A DNA stretch of 64,000 nucleotides from Varanus komodoensis (Eukaryota > Chordata > Lepidosauria > Squamata > Varanidae): positions 118,844,880 through 118,908,879 of the forward strand of contig NW_025335268.1 of assembly GCF_004798865.1 (NCBI RefSeq). The letters run 5' to 3'. Positions 22,634-34,875 of this stretch are shown one piece after another (the stretch's first letter is position 1; every line of letters starts with the position of its first letter). Under the pieces are notes generated by a model. It was not told the origin of the DNA, searched no databases, and worked only from the letters and a program-made list of their open reading frames with translations. Both the position numbers and the translations under genes were made by a program.

Positions 22634-25600
22634 CTATTAGGAGAAAGATGAGGGAATCAGGAAACACAACTTCCCCACAAACACCATCCTGCAACAATAT
22701 CAGAGGCGTTCCTTTAAGGAGTCATCAAATACAGTTCCCTCCATCCTCCAGACCAATCTGAGTGGCATTTTCTGGTGAAAAGACAACCATACCACCACTA
22801 TTGTTCCGCAGAATGACTATGCATGCTTATAATATGGATATTGATTCTAACCTAGATAGAGGAGCTCTTTCAATCAAATAACTCTCCAGATGGTCTAGCT
22901 CCCTCTATAAAGCAATACTGGCAGTGGGTCAGAAGGAAGCCCAGTCCAAGAACCAAAAGAGGACATTATGAAAGAAAGGGCACCTCACTTACCACAGTGA
23001 TATCTTAATCCTCCTGCCCTTGACAGCAAAGATGAAGCAATGGGAGATCTCCCTTGAGCACTGGGAAGGGGACATGTAACATGGAGTCAAACCAAGAACA
23101 GTGCTGTTCCAGAAAACCACGACAGGCACTGCGTCCCTTTCCCAAGAAGCAGGGCCTCCCTTATCTCTCCAGTGACAGCTCAGACATTAGGCAGACCCAG
23201 CCCTGAACACTTTATGAACAAGACAACCCACCCAGACACGGCCACTCTCATATTTCCATATTCAGGCATCCATTTAAGCCTTTAACTCCTTCGAAGAGAC
23301 ATGGCGGCTGAGGGAGCAAGCGCATGCATATAAGGTGATGCAGACAAATCACCATTTCTTAACAGGAACGGAGCCAATTCTACAGTATTTGGAAGGAAAT
23401 GCATCTCAATATGACTAAGAGGGCTGTTCTACTTTCACTTTGAAATCCTGCTGTCCCAAGCAGTGAGACCTCCATTTATGCAGAAGGCAAAAATGGTAAG
23501 CTGCAACTAAGATTCCATTGCACATGTGTGGAGAGTGTGTGATCCTCTTGGCAGGATTCCCTGTCACTTTTGGCAATGAATTTGCAGGATAATGGCAGAA
23601 AGTAAGCCGGACAATAGACTAGGAGTTTCCCAGTCTGCTTTTGCCTCAATCTGCCTCTTCTCCTACACATCAGCATCTCTGAATAATTTGTCCCTTTGGC
23701 TATCTTTGGACTTGTTAAAAGGTAGGAACTGGGCTATTCACCCCAGCAGGAAAGGGTTAGATGAAGAAAGGAGCTCACATAAGAATATATTATTGCATAA
23801 CATACAAGTCCATTAAAATGAAAAGTTTCATGGGACTCACTACCATTGCTGAAAAGGAACTAGGTTCAAGTGACATTACTTCAAGCAACATGGAGAGGCA
23901 CCTGATTCTCAGCTAAATCCAGAGGAAAGTTAAAAGTTGTTTCATACAGGCAAATAGTGGGCTGGTCACAAACCACATGTCATGTCAAATAGCTGCATAT
24001 ACAATATATTTGCCCGCATCCCTTCCCTGAATGAAAGCATTTCCTTTCTTTGAGAATAAAACAGTGGAGTCTTCTATACCCAAGCGCTACAGAGCTTTCC
24101 ACAACCATTGAAAATGGACAGGAGGCAATGCCTACCTCCCTATCTGGGTATCATTTCTCCCAGGGAAAAAAAAATATACAAGAAAGGATTTAGAAGCAGT
24201 AACTCTGTTCAAAAATGTATTGCCAAGGTCACATCTCCAAGCTTATTTCATAGTAAACCGCTGATCAGCACTACCATCTTAGCCCTTTGGCTCCAAATTC
24301 ACAATTATTAGCTGATTTACTTCACTAAGGTCTAGTTCCCATAGATGAAATTGCAAAATGGCTCCTAATCTGCAATACTTAATTTACAGGTTGGGGGGCA
24401 TGATTGAAAGCTTCCCCATGGAGGTGGTGCAGAGGAGGGAATCCATACGAGTACATGCAGAAGTTTTCATGTCAGAGCAGACTTCCCTAAGCCGGTGCTC
24501 TCTAGATGTGCTGAATTAGCGGATGGTGAATGCTGTAGTCCTGTACATTTGGAGGGCACTGGGCTATGGAAGGCTGTGTGCGGAAAAACATATAAATTCC
24601 CCACTTATAGAATATGCTTATATCAACTGTAAACTAAGAGACTGATCAGATGAGGCAAAAACAAGAACACCAATTCTTGAACTATAGACTAACTTTTGCA
24701 CTATGTAGATTGTGCACACAACAGAATGGAGTAAGGATTTAAAGAGGCCTCTCCTAATTTTGACTTTCTGGGTGCAAAAAAGCCTTCTGCATTTCCAGGA
24801 CACAGGAAGGAGGGTCCAAGGACAAGAGGAGCTACATAAACATGGATGTGCTAAGCATGTGGCATCACTGCCCAGTCAAGTCTTCACAAATTTTAGCTAC
24901 TAGTACTATGGCATACTCAACAAAGGCTACAATGGAGAGAGTTTAATAGCGGAAGACAATAAAGCCAGCAGTATCCTGATGAAGCACTGGAGGAATAAAG
25001 CCCCATTTCAAAATTGCAGAGGCTTTGCACTGTACTCTGCAGCCTTGCCAAACTCACTGCCTGCATCACAGTTGCACAAGAGCCATGTTCCAGGAGGAAG
25101 CTGGTTGCTGAGGATATCATGCCTGCATCAGGGCCCTGTAGGAAACCAAGAGCTAGCAACAAATTGATCACCTTTGCCTACAGACACCACAGGGCCAATT
25201 TCAGAAATCTCAACTGCAGCTGTTTCTTATGATGTTCACCAGAATGGCATCCCAGTACGCTTTCTTGAACCTTCTGGAGAAACAAACTGGCCTCCCTGAG
25301 ACCATCAAATCACTACAGCAGAAAAGAGTCTTGGTGAAGCTAATTCATAAAGCAGGAGCACCTTGGCTACTGTCTTACCACTTGAACATGATCTGAAAGA
25401 ATCCTCCCAAATAAGATAGAGAAACTAAACAGTGAAGGGTTAAAAACACCCAGGTCTCCCTGTGCTTTTCCTGGCAAGAGCCTCCCACTCCTTCCCCCTT
25501 AATTAAATATATTGCTGGATATCCCATTGTATCAACAAAGTACAGGCATGATGTACAAAACACAAGTTAAGAAAGCAGGAGAGATGGGCTTTTTACAGTG

Positions 25601-27063
25601 TTAACAATCCACTAATGGAACCAGGTTGCAGCTGGGCTGCCTCCATGGCTGTGAATAATTTAACTGCAAATTCAGTCCTCTGTTCTGTCTGGTGATCACC
25701 AGAGAGCAGACACCAATGTTTAGCTAATTTGTTGGCATGTTGAAAAATTCAGATTTTAGCTGAAGTCAAAAATACAGCGGCGGGTCATAACATTCCTAGA
25801 AAGCCCTACCTTGTTGACATATGCATTTCAGATGGTTACCTTTTGGAAAGGTACAGTCCTGTAAGAATAGGGGAGTAACACATGTGGCAGAAAAACACAG
25901 GCAGTGTGGAACCCTCTGCTTTCCAGACACACAGCTTTCCAGGCTATCTAAGGATACAACAGTCTCCAGGGAAACTGACTCTGACCAGGCACTGTAATAC
26001 TGGCTGTCTTCCTCACATGGGCTCTCGAGGGGCCCAAAGGCATTTGGCTTGGGAGAAACCCACGGCAAGTAGCAAAGCTAGGAAAGGTAAGCTGCTAGCA
26101 CCCAAGTCTTTTGGTACATCGATTGAAAAGCCAGCAACAAGGCCATTCTATTCTATATGGAGCACACAGCCTGGTAAATGCTCCATTATTTCTCCTTCTG
26201 TGTTACCTTCACTAGGAGGCCCCTTGCTCCTAAAAGCAGCTGCCCCTTCCATTTTCTTAAGAGAAAGGCTGCTTTGTTTCCCCAGGGATTTCCCCTCCTG
26301 CCTGGAACAGGAAATCCCCTGTCTTGTCAAAAATGGATAGGGATAAGGATCCCAAAGTGATCCTGCCAAAAACGAAGAGAATAAGCCTGAGCAGCAGATG
26401 CCAGAGCTCACTCCCACTCCTGGGTGGCTCAGCCACCAACCCCAGCTTTTCTCTGCGAGGAGAAGCGCCTTGGGAATTGTGCAGGAGCCATCTTGGGGGA
26501 GGATGAGGGGGAGGGCGGCTGGCTGGAGGAGGGGCTCGAGTGTGAACATCTTAGAGACACGCACAGAGGCACACCTTTACTCTCACACACATACCTGCCT
26601 GTAAATACGCATCAGGATATAGCCGTATACTTCGCAACACCCATTTACCATGCGCACTCAAGAACTTGTACCCCTACCAGCGTTCAGGTACACCTCGGTT
26701 GGACACCTATGTACCGATCACAACGCCCACTTTGCCCAAGAGAGTCATCCTACCAAAACACAGCCGAGATGCCGAAGGATGCGCCCGTCTGGGGATGCGC
26801 TCTGGATTCCGATGGAGGAGCGCAGACGATGGAGCGTTGGAGAGGTTCGGTGCGGGGACCAGAAAGACAGACATGCTTGAAACACACCCAGTCCCCTTCT
26901 CCGGCGACAACAAAAGGAGGGTACCGGACTGGAAAGGGGGAGGCAGGGCACGGGATCTTCCCCAGCTCCTTCCTGCGCCGCCGTGGCTCGGCTCTCTCTC
27001 CCCCAACCCCAAAGCTCCAGGAACCGGTTTAGTTCTGGCCCCCCCGCCCTCTCGCTCGCTCAC
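22634..27063 (-). other. B4GALT2 first intron, no other gene seen
   Basis: About 4.4 kb between the putative leader exon and the start-codon exon. It contains a palindromic MITE near 24488-24575 and otherwise unremarkable sequence. Open frames in 25.8-26.6 kb have no recognisable domain. Confidence 0.5.
24488..24575. mobile_element. Palindromic MITE copy
   Basis: The arms CGGTGCTCTCTAGATGTGCT and GTACATTTGGAGGGCACTGG are imperfect reverse complements, with GCTGTAGTCCTG in the right half. It is a diverged member of the family described at 57650-57768. Confidence 0.55.
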
Positions 27064-27450
27064 CGTCTGCTCGTTCCCGGCTGTGCCCGTACGCTCTTGG
27101 TGCCGCTGTCTCTCGGCGCCCGGGCCGGGCGGCACAGGGGACGGCGCGGCGATACCCGCGGCCCCAGCCCAGCCCGGCCCGGCCTCAGAGCGGGCGGCCG
27201 CTTGGCCAGCAGCAACAGCGGCCCCTGCGCCCCATCCCGGGCAGCAGAGCGGAGCCGAAGCGGGCGGGAGGACGGGCTGGCGGCCAGACGGGGTAGCGGA
27301 TCAGGCCTGCTTGGGCGCGCCAGAAGTAGCTCCGCCTCTTGCACACTCACTGCCGCCCGGGCCAATCCCCTCCAGCCATTTCTACCAAGGCCGCCGCCGC
27401 CGCCCTCTTCGGCCCCTTTTAGTGCAACAGGACTGGGGCTCCTCTCCAAG
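26900..27450 (-). promoter_or_regulatory. B4GALT2: CpG island and probable B4GALT2 promoter / leader exon
   Basis: This is the most CpG-dense block of the window. A strong minus-strand donor (GCAGACG|GTGAGCGAGC) at 27064 fits the end of a leader exon transcribed from about 27.1-27.4 kb toward B4GALT2. Long open frames across this block on both strands are a by-product of high GC content. Confidence 0.6.
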
Positions 27451-29102
27451 AAGTCACAAGGGAGATGATCGAAATCTGAGCGAGCGTCCTCGAGATTGGA
27501 GGAGTTGTAGATTCATCACCGGATCTCAGTCCCAGTCACCGGGGAGGGGGGGTGCAGGGGGGTTCCTGATCGTGCAACAGGAAAGGATCCTTGGAAGCCA
27601 CCCATTCATGTCACACGTACGCAGCCCGAGGAGACGCGATGGTGATGAGATTTTCTGGCTGCAGGATCCGGCAGGGCTTAATTGCGTGAGAGCGCTGCTT
27701 CACATGAAGCAAGTTCAGTCCTGTGGGACGCATTTTCAGTCTTCCGCTCGGGCGTACAGGAACACGCAGCAGAGAGTGCACTTAAGCGTATAAAGAGCGT
27801 CTACCCGCTTTCATCCCTGTAATGAAGAGGCAGCTCTCCCAGGTTCGGCTTAAGGCAGGCCACAAACTTTGGGCCTCTTCATCCTGCTGGAAATTGAGCA
27901 CTTCCTTGGTTAAAAAGACACGCAGAATATAAAGGGATAGAAAGCCATTGCCAATTCTGAAAACAGAAGGGGCATTATCTTGGTATTCTGAAATCATCGC
28001 AGTTCCATGGGGCTTTACTATTTGGGCCTTAGACGAGTTGGCAATCATCGCTTCAATGTGTGACTGCTAGCCTTTGAGATCTCATGTGACCATGGCCTTC
28101 TCCAACACAGTTCTCTTTGGCACGTGGTACAGCAGAACCAGATCTAATCATCCTTTTGCACATGGATGAGGTGTACCACTAACTAGTCCTGGCTTCCATG
28201 TTTTAGCTTGAAAGTGATGTAGCCAACATCAACAGAGAACTTGGTCCTACGGAGGAAATGCAATGAAGAGGGAGGTTTTGGCCTTCTTCCAACCTGCAGC
28301 TCTGTAGAATTAAAGGGAATCTCACAGCACCCTATAGGGAAAAAGGGGAAAGCCATTCGGGGTCCCACTGTTTCTTCTCTGTATTTGATCGTCAAATAGA
28401 CAAGCAGCTGTAGGTGGGAATGACTGGAGAAGTGCCCCCCAGCCCCAACGATAGCATTATTGCAGTGCTTTATCTCAAAATGGTTTTGCAGACTTCTTCT
28501 CACATAGCTTTCTGGGCAGAGTTATAGCTAGAAATGTTGAAAATGCCTGAGAAGCTTTCTTGTCCCCAAAGACTGAATGGGGTGATGCCAACCCCATTAA
28601 GGGACCCATGAAGTGTAAAGTCATAATTCTAGATCAGGTAGAGAATGTCACCAGCAAGGGATAATTGCTGCCTGATTTCAAAGTGTTATCTGTAGCGAGG
28701 GATCCTTGGGTTTTCACTGGGTATTTACAAATTAAGCAGATCTGGGGAAAGGGAATAGACCATTCGGGGCCTAATCCAGGGAAAGCAGAATGCTTATCAG
28801 ATTCCAAAATGGGATCAAGATGTGTCTAATGCCACATTGTTCAATACCCTTTATTTCTAATATTTGCACACTGCCATATCAGTATGACTTAAGATCTTAA
28901 CAATATAATGTGTGAAAATATATAAAGCTACAAGTACTGCTGTTCATTATCCACAGTACTCAGGCACTAACTGGTACGCAGTTTCCCACATTTTCTAGGT
29001 ATGTAGAAAGCTGTCATTGCAGACCATGTCCAATAAAGGTGTTTTGCTTCCCAGGCAAAATGGGTTTTCATCTTACATATCATCTTATTGTAACTTGCTA
29101 TT
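27451..29102. other. Intergenic, nothing recognised
   Basis: This stretch lies upstream of the B4GALT2 CpG island. No conserved coding sequence, RNA gene or clear repeat was identified before the LINE that starts at 29103. Confidence 0.4.
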
Positions 29103-31345
29103 TTGGTTCAAAATAAAATATCTCTCATCCATGATTTAATTGTGAATGAGGGGGCTGACCTGGCATGCATTACAGAGACATGGCCAGGAGAAGGGGGGCG
29201 TGTCCCTCACCAAGTTGTGCCCGCCCAGGTATCTGGTGCAACACCAATCCCACCTTCAGGGAAGGGGAGGGGGTTTGGCTCTAATTTGCCCAGATTCAAT
29301 CCCCTTCGCAGGGCTTCCTGTCCCTTCAAGACCAGGCCTAAAGTGTTTGCACCTGGTGCTCAGTGATCGAGGCAGATTAGGGATTCTGTTGGTGTACCGT
29401 GCACCCTTCTGCCCATAAGACTCCCTGCGTGAGCTGATAGAGATAGTCTTGAACCTGGTGTTGAGGACCCCCAGGATGTTGGTCCTGGGGAACTTCAATT
29501 TCCATGCTGAGACTGTTCTGACCAGGGCAGCTCAAGACTTCATGGCTGTCATGGCAGCCATGGGGCTGTCTCAACATGTCACTGGCCCAACGCATCAGAG
29601 AGGCCACACTCTAGACCTGGTTTCTCAACGGGACAGGAAGATGGTGATCTGGAAATAAGGAATTTGACTCCAACCTCTTTGTCATGGTCAGATCACTTTC
29701 TTGTGAGGTTTGAACTCGGGGCCAGTTTCTCCCTCTGTAAGGGTGCAGACCCTATTAAAAGGGTCCACCCCCAGAGTCTTATGGATCTGGATGGTTTCCT
29801 GAGGTCTCTGGGGGATTTTCCAGCTGATAAAGCTGGTGCTCCTGCTGATACCCTGGTTGATTTGTGGAATGGGGAAATGACCAGGGCAATTGACACGATT
29901 GCTCCTAAGTGTCCTCTCCCATCATGCCAAGCCCACTCAGCACCCTGGTATATGCCTGAGTTGCGGGTGATGAAGCAAGCTGGGAGATGATTCAAGCACA
30001 GGTGGAGGAAATCCTGGGACAAATCTGACCAATCACAACTTAGAGCTCATTATCAAGCCTATGCTGTGACGGTGAGGGCAGTGAAGAAGGAATTCTTCTC
30101 TGCTTCCATTGCATCCTCACAGTGCCATCCGCTGAGCTTTTTCAGGTGGTGCACGGCCTGTTACATTCTGGCCCTAAAAAGGATCCTATTGCATCATCCA
30201 TAGCTTGCTGTGACAATTTTGCCCAGCACTTTAAGGATAGTGCTGAGGGACTATGGCTCTGCACCATGGCAACTTTGCCATGAAGTTCCACAGGGTTCCA
30301 TTTTGTCCCCTGTGCTTTTTAACATCTACATGAAACCACTGGGAGAGGTCAACCGGAGCTTTGGGCTGTGGAGTCATCAGTATGTTGATGACACCCAGCT
30401 CTACCTCTCTTTTACATCTAGTCCAGGTGAGCCAGTGGCTGTCCTTAACTGGTGCCTGGCCAAGGCAATGGGCGGGATGAAGGCCAATAGATTGAGACTT
30501 AATCAGATAAGATGGAGGTCCTGTTGGTAGGCAGTTCAGCCTTCCAGGCAAGTGATTTTAGCCCTGTCCTGGATGGAGTTGCACTCCTCCTAAAGGATAG
30601 AGTTTGCAGTTTGGGAGTGCTCCTTGACCCAGAGCTGTCCCTGGGGTCCCAGCTTTGGCTGATCCACAAACTGCATCCTTACCTGGAAGAGCATTGCCTG
30701 GCAACAGGGACGCACTCTCTGGTAACTTCCTGCTTGGATTACTGTAACATACTCTATGTGGGGCTGCCCTTGAAGATGGTCCAGATACTTCAATTGGTTC
30801 AGAACAGAGCTGCTGGGATGTTAACAGGAACCGGCCAGTTTTCACATATAATGCCAGACCTCTACTGGTTACACTGGCTACCAGTTGAAGTCCGGGCCCA
30901 ATTTAAGGTGCTGGTTATGGCCTATAAAGCCCTAAATGGCTTGGGTCCGGGATATCTGAAGGAGCACCTTCTTGTCTATGTGCCCTCCTGCCCCTTGAGA
31001 GCTGAGGTGGAGGCCCTGCTCCAGGAGCCCTCCTTGAAGAAGATTAAGAAGGAGAGTACCCACAGGAGGGCCTTCTCTGTGGTGGCCCCCGACTATGGAA
31101 TATGCTCCCCAGAGAGGTTCACCTGGCACCGACGTTATATTCTTTTCGGCATCAGGCAGGCAAAGCCCTTTTTATTTTCCCATTATTTTAATGTTTAATT
31201 GATTTTAACTGGGGTTTTAGTATATTAATGGTCATATGCTGTGGGGTTTGTTTTATTGTACTTATTTATTGTAAGCCATCCCGAGACGTTCTGTAGGGGA
31301 TAGGATAGAAAAGCTTTTAATGAATAGAATAAAATAAAATAAAAA
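29103..31345 (+). mobile_element. L2/CR1-superfamily LINE, internally deleted
   Basis: The endonuclease N-terminus (DLIVNEGADLACITETW) begins near 29120, followed by LVLRTPRMLVLGNFNFHAE near 29452 and MGLSQHVTGPTHQRGHTLDL near 29560. Reverse transcriptase boxes follow at PQGSILSPVLFNIYM (about 30285) and QYVDDTQLYLSF (about 30380; YADD is usual). The thumb and tail follow (CLDYCNILYVGLP, LQLVQNRAAGMLTGT, LHWLPVEVRAQFKVLVM, ending near 31100). The gap between endonuclease and polymerase is only some 300 bp, so the front of the RT is missing. The 3' end has the GTAAGCCATCCCGAGACG tail and an AATAAAATAAAAT simple repeat. Several frame breaks show it is dead. L2 clade is more likely than CR1 proper. 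Confidence 0.85.
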
Positions 31346-31990
31346 CTTATTTGCCCAATTTTCTTTTTTCAGCCACTCTGTACAACACTTCTGAGTTGAA
31401 CTGAAAACAGTGTTTCAAATATTTTCAAGTAGCTGTACAATTAAGTTGTCATAAGGGACAGACTGGGGCAAAACAGTCTTCTTTGGAGGGGTAAGGATAA
31501 TGCTTTGAAAGGGAGAGATTCATGAGAAACTTATGAAATCTGAATTCTAGACTTTAGTCATTGTAAATGCTAGTAAGAGTATTCATGTTTAGAATGCAAA
31601 GCATACCTTATTCACACATATTTATACATCAACACAGTTTCCCCTTCCCTTTACTTATCTATATAACCATGAGTGCATCTTGACTTGGTGTGTTGTTCAA
31701 GGAAGGGCTTATAAAATGGTACTGGAGTTCTTTAACTCTTTTGAGTGGAGCCAAGCAAAGAAATACAGTCATTCTTAAATATCTTAATCTTACATATGAA
31801 GGGCTGTTCTTGTTATCTGTGCCTTGAGAAAAACTCATCCAATTGCACATAACATCCATCCATTCATCCATCTTCTGTCCTCCCCAATAGCTGAAGCTCT
31901 TTAGGTGGTTTACAGCTAACCCCAATGAAAATGAATATACTAAATCAGTGTTCTTCTACAGAATCAGTTCGTTGGTTGACCTAAACTAGT
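31346..31990. other. Intergenic, LINE-tail fragment at its right end
   Basis: There is nothing coding. The segment 31855-31935 (CCAATAGCTGAAGCTCTTTA, then GGTGGTTTACAGCTAACCCC) looks like an antisense L2/CR1 3' tail. Confidence 0.35.
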
Positions 31991-31991
31991 A

Positions 31992-32350
31992 CAGTGGTAC
32001 CTCAGCTCACGAATGCCTCAGTTCACAACCAAATTGGGTTGTGAACAGAAATTTCATAAACATTTTGCCACAGGTCGCAAACTCCGCATCGGGTGACGAT
32101 TGCAATCGTGCCCGCCTTCCCTGCACGGGTGCAATTGCGGTCGTGCTCAGGGTGGGGAGATGGCCACAATTGTGCTCGGGGGGGGAGGGGAGATGGCTTC
32201 AAATTTTTGTGAATAAAAAAAAAATAGTTACAGAATAGATTAACTTTATTTACATTGAACCTTATGGAGAAATTTGACTTGGCTCACAACCGATTTGGCT
32301 CACAATCAGAGTCATGCAACAGGTTAAGTTTGTGAGCCATGGTGCCACTG
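31992..32350. mobile_element. Tigger/mariner-like MITE, copy 2 (short)
   Basis: The left end is CAGTGGTACCTCAGCTCACG and the right end GAGCCATGGTGCCACTG, inverted repeats of each other. TA precedes the left end; the right flank now reads TG. Internal words (GGTTGTGAACAGAAATTTCAT, GCAATCGTGC, GGTGGGGAGATGGCC, CATTGAACCTTATGG) are shared with the copy at 5811-6449, but the GC-rich middle is about 280 bp shorter. Confidence 0.75.
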
Positions 32351-32411
32351 TGTTGTCTATTTCAGTAATGGACTTCAAAAGTTTAGCCCTATGTGAGCTT
32401 TTTGGATGGAG

Positions 32412-32490
32412 AGGCTAATAATTGAACCTGAGACTTCAGGCATACAAAGTACGAGCTCTGCCACTGAACAGCAGCCCTTGCCAATGGGAA
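32412..32490 (-). mobile_element. tRNA-derived SINE head fragment, antisense
   Basis: AATTGAACCTGAGACTTCAG, then CTCTGCCACTGAACAGCAGC, is the reverse complement of a degraded tRNA-like box A / box B region of the same SINE group as 16850-17030. Confidence 0.5.
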
Positions 32491-34649
32491 CCAAGTGGAG
32501 CCGTGCTGCTAATGTCAAGGTAAGCTGGCCTCCAAAGCCCCTTCCCCCCAATATTCTCAGGAATCTGCTAACCACTAAATGTGTTTCATTCTTCAGTAGG
32601 ATGGAGTCTGTAGGCTGCACAATCTGAACAAAGGAATTCTTTTGTGTGCTCACATGGTTTTCCTCTGAGCTACCCAGTCCCACCCCTACTGCCTGCCCCA
32701 GTTTACAATGCAGCTTTTCCTTCCAACTATCATGTAACCTGATGAGCACAGTGGCTCCAGGCACTCTGCTGCAGAGCATGCCAACATTCCTACCCAAGCA
32801 CATCTGAGCTCCTTCGGTCTCAGTGCAATATTTCAGGGCTTGTGTGTCTATTATGCGCTCTCTCCCCATGCTTTCAGACTCCCCAGCTCTTCTTTCAAGC
32901 TTTGCTCGCCAGGCAATGCCTTGGCCTAGCAATCTAACCTTTCTACCATACCCAGCAACTTGCATGGTCACAAAGAGGGAGCAGGGATGCAAACCTTGGA
33001 AGATCCAATTCTTTCCCAGCCATCTACTATGCTGGCAGGCTCCCTGCCAGTGGATTAGGCTGATGAGACAGCTTGGCTCTTCATGCTTGGGACTCTGCTA
33101 ACATCCAAAATGAATAGATTTGCTATGTCTTGGAGCAGATATGCAGGGATGTGGCAGAATTGCCCAGGGAGCAGACACTAAGCCAGCAAAAGCACCTCAA
33201 TTGCCTTTAAGCCTCCTAGAGGGGGAAACTGGAGAACTTCATTTCCGGTGCAGCCCCATTATACACTGCTTCAAACCTAATACACATGGCATACAGTACT
33301 CAGACTACCACATACAGAGCTGGGAAATGGGACCTCATCATATGTAGCAAAGAAGCATCTTCAGAAAAAGTGTGATGGGATCCTGAGCACCTGGGGGCAT
33401 AGATCACACAAAAGCAAGACATGAGATGAGGCAGGAAGAGAAAAAGGAAAGGGTCCTTTCAGGAGTCCCTAATGCTTTCCCCAACAAAGCACACTTATGA
33501 TGATTCTGATCTCATTATTGGCAACAAGTATGTGCCTTTTTGGTTGAAGTGTGGGAAGACAGGAAGGAAGCAACACTCAGTTGCTCCTCCATCATGCCTG
33601 GATACAGCTACAGCTCAAATCCTCTTCCCTCTTGCTGCATCAGAGGGAGAAGAAAGCCAGCCCTTCAACTCTGAAGGTGGCCATGAGCTGAAGGAGGTGC
33701 CTGTGACAAGTGGAATTCCGGAACTAAGAATCTAATACATGAATTTATTTCTCCTGTTCACCCCAGTCCTCTTTTCTTCTGGGTAGCATCTTTTAGAGTG
33801 GAAGCCTGTGAGTGGGGACTCTCTTTAGCAAGCCAGATTGTAAGCTTTTTGGCTAAAGGGTGGGATAAAAATGCTGTAAATGTATAAGATAAAGTGTATT
33901 TATTTTCCCTGGGTATTTATTCTCCCTGTTGCAATTTTTACACTTCTGTGTTTAACTAGGCTGTCCACTTTTGTTGTTTCTGGGTCCAGGTAAGTTTTTA
34001 TTATTTTAACCCTCTTTCAACATCAGCTACAATGCAGAAATGGTAGAATGTACATTTCTAAACGATAAATGGAGCAGAGGAGTAGCCAAGGCAAAGGAGA
34101 TCGCTCTGCAGAGTGCTGTACCTAGCAAAAGGTGATTGACTTGTTAGGCTCATGCCTGTACAGGCCACATAACTGAGCCAGTAGCCAGTACCCTTAAGCC
34201 TTGACTAAGAGCAAATACAAGTCTAATGGCTACAGTATGCTTATATCTCAGAACTGGAAGCTTTCCAAGGGGGTTGTGAGTGATCCTCAAACATCTGTAC
34301 CAATTTTGAATGTGAATCCAAGGAAATTATATAGCCCATGACTGGGGAATAGCATCATAGTAGCCAAGATCCCATATGGAAGAAAGAGTCTGGGCACTCT
34401 CTTTAGATCATGCTGCTTCTTGTAACAGTAGCCATGTTGCAAAAAAGTTTATCTTGGTATGTTGAACTGGGATGCTTACATATGGACTAGAGGAACATGT
34501 AATGTTTATGTCTTCATATAAAGCAAGGACTCCTTGCCTGCAATTGCAGCGAGAAGAAATTATGTCTATATATTGCGTGAAATGGAAGAAATTTACATGT
34601 AGGCCTTAAACTGACTTGATAGACCTCACTCACTCAGCAGGTAGGTAGA

Positions 34650-34875
34650 TAAATCAATACATTTATACCCTGCTATTCTTCTTGCTAGGAATACAAGGCA
34701 GCTTGCAAGTTGTTTCTTCTCTCCATTTTATCCTCACAACCACCCTGTAAAGTAGATTAGGCTGACAGACTGCGACTGGCCCAAAATTACCCAGGGAGTT
34801 CCATAGCTGAAAATCTAGAATCTAGATTCCTAGTTCCCTAGTCCAACACTTTAACCACTATACCACCTTGGCTCT
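34650..34875 (-). mobile_element. MIR-like CORE-SINE, antisense
   Basis: The plus strand shows TTTTATCCTCACAACCACCC, CTGGCCCAAAATTACCCAGG and CCAACACTTTAACCACTATA, the reverse complement of a MIR-type SINE with its tRNA-like end on the right. MIR-related SINEs remained active in squamates. Confidence 0.75.

Noticed and set aside
26666-27793. 375-codon plus-strand open frame across the B4GALT2 CpG island, with other long frames on the minus strand
   Set aside because: It is low-complexity Pro/Arg/Ala sequence caused by high GC, with no domain. It runs through the likely promoter and leader exon of B4GALT2.
32375-32992. 205-codon minus-strand open frame
   Set aside because: No recognisable motif, and its C-terminal part is read through an antisense tRNA-SINE fragment, so it is a chance frame.
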